DNA of 64,000 nucleotides from JAAYXS01 sp043820985. Its GTDB lineage: Bacteria > Planctomycetota > Phycisphaerae > UBA1845 > Fen-1342. The notes under the pieces were generated by a model. The model was given only the letters and a program-made list of their open reading frames with translations. It was not told where the DNA came from and searched no databases. The stretch lies in assembly GCA_043820985.1 (NCBI GenBank), contig JBDRDH010000117.1, positions 21,179-85,178 on the forward strand, in the 5' to 3' direction. The position numbers and the translations under genes are program-made. Shown piece by piece: positions 58,601 to 64,000 of the stretch; the stretch's first letter is position 1, and each line of letters begins with the position of its first letter.

Positions 58601-59801
58601 AGTGCGAAAAATCGCCATCAGGTGTGCTAACCCACCAGAAGCGGCAAGCAGCATCGCCGGCGCCCGTGATCGAGATCCAGCCATCGGTCAGAGTGCAGCA
58701 CGGCAGCAGGGTGGCCGAGTACTCATACAGGATGACTTGGTACGTGGTGTGATAACGCAGACCGGTATCAACCCGTGTGGGAGATACGGTATACGTGCAG
58801 ACCGGGCCACCGGCGATGTCCGGCGTGCCGCCCGAATCGGCGTAAAACTCGATCAAGAACAGGTTTTCCACCTGGGTGCAATTACCCAGGCCCGAGGTTA
58901 GCTCGCCGCCCCACCAGTGGACGTCGCAGATCACACCCTGGACACCTGAGTAGTTATCCACGCGGACGTAGGGGAAACCGGGGTCGGAGACGCCCAGTGT
59001 CCAAGACTCGTCCGGCAGATACGGCCGCTTGCTGAAGAGCGAGCCATCCGGGCAATGTGGCACATCGGGGCACTCGAAAGGCGGGATACTCATGCAGGTC
59101 TCGCCTTCGAACCAGGTACCGCCCATTGACTCACACTCGACTTGGCCGAAATCACCGATGCAGTCGCCAGCCAGGCAGCAGGCCCATGGAATCTGCACAT
59201 CTTCGATGATGTCCAGGAAGTAGGTCCCGCTCGCGGAGCCGTAACCATCGCATACGATGTAGTAATCCGTGCCACCGGTAAGTGACACGCCCAGTATTTC
59301 AGACACATACGGCTGGCCAGAAGCGGACGTGCACGCGTCGTCGTTGCATACGTAATACGTCGCGCCTGGGCAGGTGCCTTCGTACACATACAGCTTGGAG
59401 TCATAGTTCGTATTGCCGGCACACATCGTCATGTTGACGACGACGTCGGCGGCCGGGGTGAACAAGTAGACGACGTCGGGCGAGGTCGAACCGGTGTAAT
59501 TGCAGACCTCGTCGTAGTCGTTCGTGTAGCCGACGGTTGTGCCGGTCACGTTGATCGGCAGCCCCGGTCCAACAACCACGGCATCGGCGCAGGTGTCACC
59601 ACCCTGCCGTACACCCACGGGTTCCTCGAAGGGGTGTTTGGTGGCACGGGTGTGCGCATCTGTGATGGATCCGACAGCCCCCTGGGTTGTCAGCTCCGTT
59701 GGGTTGGTGACAGCGGGTGGCTTTTTGCCGGTGTCCGCCATCAGTACGCCGGTACATAAAAGTACCGCGCTAAGTACAAGAACTACTTTTCGAAAACTCA
59801 T
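55653..59801 (-). CDS. Cys-rich exported protein with PPC-like, GEVED and dockerin-like domains
   Basis: This 1382-residue protein has a signal peptide (MSFRKVVLVLSAVLLCTGVLMAD) and PPC-like beta domains near residues 60-165 (VVVNMTMCAGNTNYDSKLYV) and ~1169-1290 (VLISLCGSSFDTKLAVY). There are three copies of a Cys module, YGACCDDATSICTDDVEQLS with PLRFAANTLCADLNPPCG. Two GEVED domains end in SYGEVEDYTVMV (~880) and WGEAEDYTVIV (~1080). A dockerin-like pair follows near 1296-1352 (DFNFDCAIDGDDYAMFL and ADIDEDGCVGLADYQAW). GGAGGTG six bases upstream supports the ATG at 59801; the frame is open to 60032. Many conserved Cys pairs suggest disulfides and an extracellular place. Confidence 0.88.
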   Translation of the reverse strand: MSFRKVVLVLSAVLLCTGVLMADTGKKPPAVTNPTELTTQGAVGSITDAHTRATKHPFEEPVGVRQGGDTCADAVVVGPGLPINVTGTTVGYTNDYDEVCNYTGSTSPDVVYLFTPAADVVVNMTMCAGNTNYDSKLYVYEGTCPGATYYVCNDDACTSASGQPYVSEILGVSLTGGTDYYIVCDGYGSASGTYFLDIIEDVQIPWACCLAGDCIGDFGQVECESMGGTWFEGETCMSIPPFECPDVPHCPDGSLFSKRPYLPDESWTLGVSDPGFPYVRVDNYSGVQGVICDVHWWGGELTSGLGNCTQVENLFLIEFYADSGGTPDIAGGPVCTYTVSPTRVDTGLRYHTTYQVILYEYSATLLPCCTLTDGWISITGAGDAACRFWWVSTPDGDFSHCGGANLNTLVCGDPASAFDFAFCLTGEYVETYGACCDDATSICTDDVEQLSCLPPLRFAANTLCADLNPPCGLVYGACCVGATCTFGLIGDCDAMGGVYQGDDVPCDPNPCVGACCYDDGTCELLPEADCTGLWLGAYSTCDQCPCIVPCPAGGIAEGEPCGSDTNGGCNMTVPAFEPIVCGVPVCGTAWANTSTRDTDWYEITVAESTIFTLTGEGELGTLGLLIGQIEQTVPGLPGCANVTGYFEVYTIGGECQEVSITTACMPPGTYYFFVGPSSWGDLPCDSNNDYVITLTCETCYIPTGACCMPSGECVPDQTEEQCVGVSGMWMGEGAGCDPNPCTPFYCDAGSNTCDEYIDTVVVGTINNAGTGCGPGGYQDWTAQSTVMAPGVGYAITVLNPVPYTSDHVTVWVDWNQDFVFDTATEQYLLVSDGPGAQFTGTINVPVDATIGSTQMRIRIEWTGSAGPCGNASYGEVEDYTVMVGDYVPTYGACCDDSTGICTEGVEQLDCMAPLRFAADTLCVDLTPPCGTVEYCTPCYSDAPSPDDWITNVTFNTINNNTANEGVPCAYGDYTDISTTVENGATYTMSVSFDGTGGYTQYVTAWFDFDRNGVLETSYQIGSAVITPGTPVTVSANITIPVSALDGATRMRVIERYSTWTTDPCESYIWGEAEDYTVIVGEYVPTYGSCCDDATGLCTDNVEQLDCMAPLRFAADTLCADLTPPCGEPLGACCFPDQSCADLSALDCAAAGGNYMGAGTNCATTSCPPGNDDCADALPICNVDALPWNTTLATHDGDGTCMTSKNIWYCYTATCTTDVLISLCGSSFDTKLAVYNSCDCGTGLPARQIVCNDDSGPGCPGLQSSALVSMVAGNDYLIEVGGYSSNSGSGILTISMFGDFNFDCAIDGDDYAMFLAAFGSCSGDPAYLAAADIDEDGCVGLADYQAWVAAYRACNPGSPLPIPSQDGPSGMNRRPSLGTGMMP

Positions 59802-60557
59802 TCCTGTCACCTCCATTGTCTCTCTATCTGTCTCTGGAGAAACCACGATATGTTGAAAACACCGGTCGCCGCCCGAAAAGGCAGACACGGTCGCGAGAAT
59901 GTTATGGTTGCGGCACCCACTCCGGACCACGAAAGGCGACTGTGTTGTTGAGAAATTAACGTCTGGGATTTGTTCGAGGAGAGCTGGAAATGGTTGGTGA
60001 GTGAACAACTGCCCGGACCGGCAACCCACCACGGCGCCGGTACGGCTACCGCACTCCGTAGTGCAATCCAGGTGTTGCAGTTTCGTTCAAGCTCGCGATA
60101 GTTAAGCAGCGTAGTCAAGTGCTTCTCTCACCCAGGAGTCACTGACTGAAATCTCCGCAACTACTCTTCGCTTGCGTAAGTACCACACCTCCGCGGGCTG
60201 ACATGTGCCTCAAACGGCGTTACATGTTTCGATTTTCCAAGACGTGTTCAGTTGCCCATACTGGATTTTGTGGTAGCTGACGCGCTCTCTCCTCCACAGG
60301 TGTGGCGGTTGTGCTATATGTTCCCCAATAGCGCAACCCCACATTGATAGTATTGTACATCCGGCGACTTCAACAGGTCAAGCTTAAAAGCCCCCCCCTT
60401 ATGGGTATGGCGTACTCAGTTTTTCAATTCAGTGGCCCTGGACTTATCGGTCGTTATGCTCTTTTCAGTATTCGGTACTGGCCCCGTGACCTTGACGTCG
60501 CTTTCCAACCATGCGATGCTTCCAATGTTCACTTGGTCCCCTGGGAGGGAGATGATC
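59802..60557. other. Long intergenic region between divergent genes
   Basis: This 756-base region separates the leftward GEVED gene and the rightward tssBC gene. It contains the hairpin at 60307-60337 and an AT-richer patch near 60340-60360. I found no confident promoter, tRNA or ORF. Confidence 0.45.
60307..60337 (+). promoter_or_regulatory. Hairpin upstream of tssBC
   Basis: GGTTGTGCTAT and ATAGCGCAACC form an 11-bp stem with one G-U pair and a 10-base loop. It lies about 220 bases before the tssBC ATG. It could be a leader structure, an operator or a small RNA part. Confidence 0.4.
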
Positions 60558-62339
60558 ATGGCAGACGATCCCAATGTGCGTTTTACGGCCGATACTGACG
60601 ACGAGGTGTCGCCACGTTCGGACTATCATTTGATCTTCGTGAGTGATCTCCAGGCTGGTGAGCACATTGAGCAGCTCACGCCAGTCGACAAGGAATCATT
60701 CTCGGACCTTATGACTCGAGCGCGGCCCACGCTGGCGCTGGCTCTCAAGCCCCCCCTGGGCAGCGGCCCGGATTGGGAATTCGAGCTGGTCTTCGATTCA
60801 CTTAAGTCCTTTGAGCCAGCGGGTTTTCTCGCTCAAATGACCGCTGCTGGACCGCGTTTGGCGATCTGGGAGCAGATCGGGCAACGACGCCTGGGACAGG
60901 TCTCCGAAGAGCAACTGGCCACCACCATCCAGAATGCGGCTCTAGCGGATCCCTCCCTGGCCTGGCTGCAGGCCGCCCCGGGTCAGAATGACAGTAGTGC
61001 TGCTCCTCCGCCGGTAGATTCCGGTGGCAGCATCCTCGATCTGGTTGACGAGCCTGACGAGAAAAGCCGGATTACAGCGGAGGTGGAGCGTGTCGCGGCC
61101 GATACGGGCTCGCGCGAGAAACGCATTGGGGCGGCGGAAGGCGGACAGCTCGACCAGCGGGCTCAGCGTTTGCAGCTTGAACTGACTGCAATCGCCGATG
61201 CCGTGCTCAAGCATCCGGATGTCCGTCGGCTGGAAACCGCCTGGCGGGGCCTGAAATTCCTGGTTGATCATCTGGATTTCCGGGCTGGAGTCCGTTTAGC
61301 GGTCCTGCACGCCTCACGGGACGAGGCCATCTCACATTTCGCCGAAAACGTCGTTGATCCAGTCTTTGACGGCGAACTGGACACACCCGGTCTGGTTCTA
61401 TTCGACTATCCCTGCGAGAACACCCCGGTGGACGTTGCCTGGCTTGATGAACTCGGGCAGCACGCGGCGGGATTGCCGGTGCCGGCGGTTTTTCCGCTGG
61501 AAGCCAGCTTTTTCGGTGTACGCACGGTCAAGTTAATCAAGAATCTACCGAATCTGTCGGGACTGGTGGATGGGTGGGAATATGCCAAGTGGCGTTCACT
61601 ACGCGAGCAACCATACAGCCGTTGGCTGGTTCCGGTTCTCGGACGTTTCGTACTGCGAGCCCCGTTCGAGGCCCGGTCGCGCGCCCGCGAGTTCACCTGC
61701 GCGGAAAAAATCACCAAGGCTTCCGACGTGCTCTGGGCTGGTGGGCACCTGGCGATGGGTGTCTGTGCCGCTCGTGCCCATGCCCGACACGGTTGGCCGA
61801 CGCGCATGTTTGGGGTCGAGGCAGGTAAGATCGAAGACCTGCCGGTGGTAACGAATCCCACGGATGTCGACAATCCCTGGGGGCCGGGTGACGCTGTCCT
61901 GCCAGAGAGCAAGGTCGGAGAATTTGCCCCGGTGGGCATCAATCTGCTCCAAGGTATCCGTGGTAAAGATTACTGCGTGTTATCAGGTGGCGTGACGGCG
62001 GCCAGGCCAAAGCCCACCGCCGATATTGGCGCGCACCAGGCAGCGCTGGAAGTCTCTCTGCCTTATCAGCAATTCAGCAACATCGCGGGGGCGTGGCTTT
62101 GCGAACAATTGCCCGCTCTGCGCGGCCTCGACGAGGAGGTTTTGCAGAAAAAGTTGCTGATCGGCCTGCGTGATCTGCTTCAACTCGGGGCTGAAGACCC
62201 TAAAGAGACAGTGGGGGTCGGAATCGGGCCCGCGCCGGACAATCCAACCCAGAAACTCGTGCATGTGGAAATAACACCCCCTGACCGCGTCGTGCCGGGC
62301 GGCCTGAATATCCACTTTAACTTCCCGTTACCCTCCTGA
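60558..62339 (+). CDS. Fused TssB-TssC contractile sheath protein (type VI secretion-like)
   Basis: This 593-residue cytoplasmic protein combines the two sheath subunits of type VI secretion. Residues ~1-140 resemble TssB/VipA: FSDLMTRARPTLALALKPPL and FELVFDSLKSFEPAGFLAQM. A Ser/Pro-rich linker (~140-215) leads to a full TssC/VipB-like part: KHPDVRRLETAWRGLKFLVD, VDPVFDGELDTPGLVLFDY, FPLEASFFGVRTVKLIKNLP, SDVLWAGGHLAMGV, and the C-terminal GLNIHFNFPLP. In most bacteria these are separate genes. GGGAGGGAG lies before the ATG at 60558; the frame is open from 60432. No other type VI component is in the window, so whether it is part of a full injector is unknown. Confidence 0.85.
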   Translation: MADDPNVRFTADTDDEVSPRSDYHLIFVSDLQAGEHIEQLTPVDKESFSDLMTRARPTLALALKPPLGSGPDWEFELVFDSLKSFEPAGFLAQMTAAGPRLAIWEQIGQRRLGQVSEEQLATTIQNAALADPSLAWLQAAPGQNDSSAAPPPVDSGGSILDLVDEPDEKSRITAEVERVAADTGSREKRIGAAEGGQLDQRAQRLQLELTAIADAVLKHPDVRRLETAWRGLKFLVDHLDFRAGVRLAVLHASRDEAISHFAENVVDPVFDGELDTPGLVLFDYPCENTPVDVAWLDELGQHAAGLPVPAVFPLEASFFGVRTVKLIKNLPNLSGLVDGWEYAKWRSLREQPYSRWLVPVLGRFVLRAPFEARSRAREFTCAEKITKASDVLWAGGHLAMGVCAARAHARHGWPTRMFGVEAGKIEDLPVVTNPTDVDNPWGPGDAVLPESKVGEFAPVGINLLQGIRGKDYCVLSGGVTAARPKPTADIGAHQAALEVSLPYQQFSNIAGAWLCEQLPALRGLDEEVLQKKLLIGLRDLLQLGAEDPKETVGVGIGPAPDNPTQKLVHVEITPPDRVVPGGLNIHFNFPLPS

Positions 62340-62363
62340 CCGCGTGACGTCAGTCCGGTAATG

Positions 62364-63125
62364 TCAAGGTTTCGATGTACTCTTGGAATCACCGACGCTC
62401 GTTGTGACTTTGAGCGGCGGGGCGACCATAACCTCGATACGCTTTTGCTCCAGGAACGTAAAGGCATCGTTTCTGGGCATAATCAGTGGTAGCAGGAGTG
62501 GGGCTAATACCGACAATAGCAGGGTAATGGTTCCCACCAGGCCAATGATCCGTCGTGTTTCAGGACTGAGCCGGGCAAAGGGCCGATTGATCACGTCAAG
62601 CAAACCATCTACCAGGCTATAGAGCAGACCCGGCCGCGAGGAAGTAGAAGTCTCAAGCTCGTGTTCCTCATCGTGGGTTGGGACCGGGGCTTTAGCTCGG
62701 GCATGTTGCCGACGCTCCTGAGGTGAGCGCTTCCATATAAGCCGGAACAATCTCCCGAATATACCACCTTTACTTGGGGCGGGATCCCGTGTTGAGTCGC
62801 TGTTGGGTGTATCCCGGGATTCCATGGGAATTGATGAGCCGGACTGACTCGTTTCCGGTTTAGCCGAGCGCCGCCGAGGCGTGTCAGCATTATTCTCGGC
62901 ACTATCGGCGGGGCGGGGTGCCATGACGGCGGAAGGGACCGGGATGGGAACGACCTTGTGGTCTGATTGCTGATCCGAGTCATCGTCAAGGTCGGGAATG
63001 TTGTCCTGCGTGGGACCGAGGGCTTCAATCTCCCTGAACGCTGACTCCAGCTCTTCCTCGGAAATCAGTGTATTTGTACTGTCGCTGCTCACTTCAGCAC
63101 CCGCAATTGATTGGCGCGCACCCAT
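62364..63125 (-). CDS. Single-TM protein with disordered N-terminal region
   Basis: This 253-residue protein starts with a short helix (SEEELESAFREIEALG). About 100 residues of Ser/Pro/Asp-rich, probably disordered sequence follow. A basic segment (GIFGRLFRLIWKRSPQERRQ) and a hydrophobic transmembrane stretch come next (~200-225, IIGLVGTITLLLSVLAPLLL). The end after it (FTFLEQKRIEVMVAPPL) may face outside. No family recognised. It is convergent with tssBC, with 24 bases between the stops. The ATG at 63125 has no ribosome site; GTG at 63092 is an alternative start. Confidence 0.65.
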   Translation of the reverse strand: MGARQSIAGAEVSSDSTNTLISEEELESAFREIEALGPTQDNIPDLDDDSDQQSDHKVVPIPVPSAVMAPRPADSAENNADTPRRRSAKPETSQSGSSIPMESRDTPNSDSTRDPAPSKGGIFGRLFRLIWKRSPQERRQHARAKAPVPTHDEEHELETSTSSRPGLLYSLVDGLLDVINRPFARLSPETRRIIGLVGTITLLLSVLAPLLLPLIMPRNDAFTFLEQKRIEVMVAPPLKVTTSVGDSKSTSKP

Positions 63126-63325
63126 AATTGAGATCGGTGCTTGTTGGCCCGGGCTTCATTTATGTCTGCACGCCGGACCTTTATCTCTGAGGCGGATCGT
63201 TGTACAAACTTGTATTGAATGTGATCGACTGAGTTAACCTACGCTTATTAAATCACTGATGAAGCTGCCGGGCGAGTTCCAGGACGGCGGTTTTAATGCC
63301 TGACCGTCGCCGCGGGAGATGCGAG

Positions 63326-64000
63326 ATGATACGAGTCTGGGTTCTGATAATGTGCCTGAGCGCGGTGCCACTGACGGCCGTTGCCACCGAGCCGGCAAAC
63401 CAACTGCTGGCCCACGTACCAGATGGCGCGGGGCTGGTCGTCGTCTGCTCCAGCCTGGATAAGCTGGTGACCGGCCTGTCGGCTTTCGGGCGGGAGATCG
63501 GCGTGGACGAGCTGGCCGAACTCCACAACCAAAAACTACTGGAAGAGTTCGAGGTACTGGATCAGGACCGAGGTATCGATACTGGTGGTCCGCTCCTGCT
63601 GGCCCAATATCCGTATGGCACTTCACCACTGGTGATGGTCGTGGCTAAGGATATTGAGCTATGGAAAAACAGAGTTAGTGCCAAACCGCTCGAAGACCGG
63701 ATCTTTCGAGCAGAGACTTCCGGTGAGCCGCTGTTCGCCGGTATTGCCGGGAATGTGCTCATCATCGGCGATGACCTGACCAGCGTACGTGCGGCGCTGC
63801 GGGCGGATGGTCAATTGGCTAATCGTTTTCATAAGCAGGCCGACGCGGTACTGGCACGTAATGACATCGTGGTATACGTGGAATTGTCCACCTGGCGACC
63901 AATGATCGAGACGGGTGTGATGGCGGCCAGCACGTACATGCAGATGGGCATGGCGATGAGTGGGCAGGCCGATGAGGCCGTGCTGAACATGTGGAAGTGG
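63326..64000 (+). CDS. Exported protein of unknown function, N-terminal part
   Basis: The reading frame is open for all 225 codons to the right edge. A signal peptide (MIRVWVLIMCLSAVPLTAVAT) is followed by NQLLAHVPDGAGLVVVCSSL and a repeated-looking region (LLLAQYPYGTSPLVMVVAKD, LFAGIAGNVLIIGDDLTSVR). The alternation suggests an alpha/beta exported fold of the type found in DUF3352-like proteins, but the assignment is weak. GGGAG lies about ten bases before the ATG. It is divergent from the one-TM gene. Confidence 0.7.
   Translation, partial: MIRVWVLIMCLSAVPLTAVATEPANQLLAHVPDGAGLVVVCSSLDKLVTGLSAFGREIGVDELAELHNQKLLEEFEVLDQDRGIDTGGPLLLAQYPYGTSPLVMVVAKDIELWKNRVSAKPLEDRIFRAETSGEPLFAGIAGNVLIIGDDLTSVRAALRADGQLANRFHKQADAVLARNDIVVYVELSTWRPMIETGVMAASTYMQMGMAMSGQADEAVLNMWKW

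Noticed and set aside
57291..58901. 536-codon open frame on the plus strand inside the Cys-rich GEVED gene
   Set aside because: It lies antisense to a well-supported gene with recognisable domains. Its translation has no known motif and the composition looks like a reverse-complement shadow.

Overview
The window looks like chromosomal DNA of a Planctomycetota bacterium, probably Phycisphaerae-like. This placement is an inference from gene content. It rests on many secreted proteins with dockerin-like 'GDLNCDG..N.YDIDGF' tails, two PEP-CTERM proteins, GEVED and RCC1-type repeat proteins, tandem DUF1570 proteins, a kinase-fold protein joined to an FGE-like domain, and many signal-peptide proteins of unknown function. 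No rRNA, tRNA, insertion sequence, CRISPR array or prophage was seen.

Layout. 1-7.2 kb is a secreted-protein region: a partial beta-propeller-like gene, a seven-repeat RCC1-like protein, a frameshifted dockerin remnant, a very glycine-rich protein, a truncated sialidase-like gene, a subtilase and a PEP-CTERM protein. 7.5-11 kb holds an unknown gene and an M61-type peptidase. 11.1-15.8 kb holds a TPR protein, holA, a lipoprotein, a Cys-phosphatase and convergent ruvX. 16-25 kb is the RNA polymerase operon, with a GNAT-like gene inserted between rpoB and rpoC. 25-35.3 kb holds an unknown secreted protein, a short PDZ gene, an SGNH/MBOAT O-acetylation pair, a small lipoprotein, thiL-tsaE, two DUF1570 proteins and a CPBP protease. 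Two copies of a ~147 bp repeat lie in this stretch.

35.4-54.8 kb is entirely plus strand and is the most interesting part. It contains a 1637-residue membrane-spanning pseudokinase with a C-terminal FGE-like domain, two very small exported proteins, a TPR/beta-barrel outer-membrane protein, a FecR-like protein and a 2564-residue Ig-repeat surface protein with a cysteine-type C-terminal sorting tail. A small lipoprotein and an unknown exported protein follow. I infer a surface assembly or display locus, with the barrel and FecR-like proteins acting on the giant protein. 55-60 kb holds a PEP-CTERM protein and a cysteine-rich GEVED/dockerin-like protein. 60.5-62.3 kb encodes one protein that joins TssB-like and TssC-like contractile-sheath parts. 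The last 1.6 kb holds a one-TM protein and the start of an unknown exported protein.

Start codons were chosen by hand from Shine-Dalgarno-like sequences and signal peptides. Family names rest on motif recognition without database searches. Counts such as repeat identity are hand counts.
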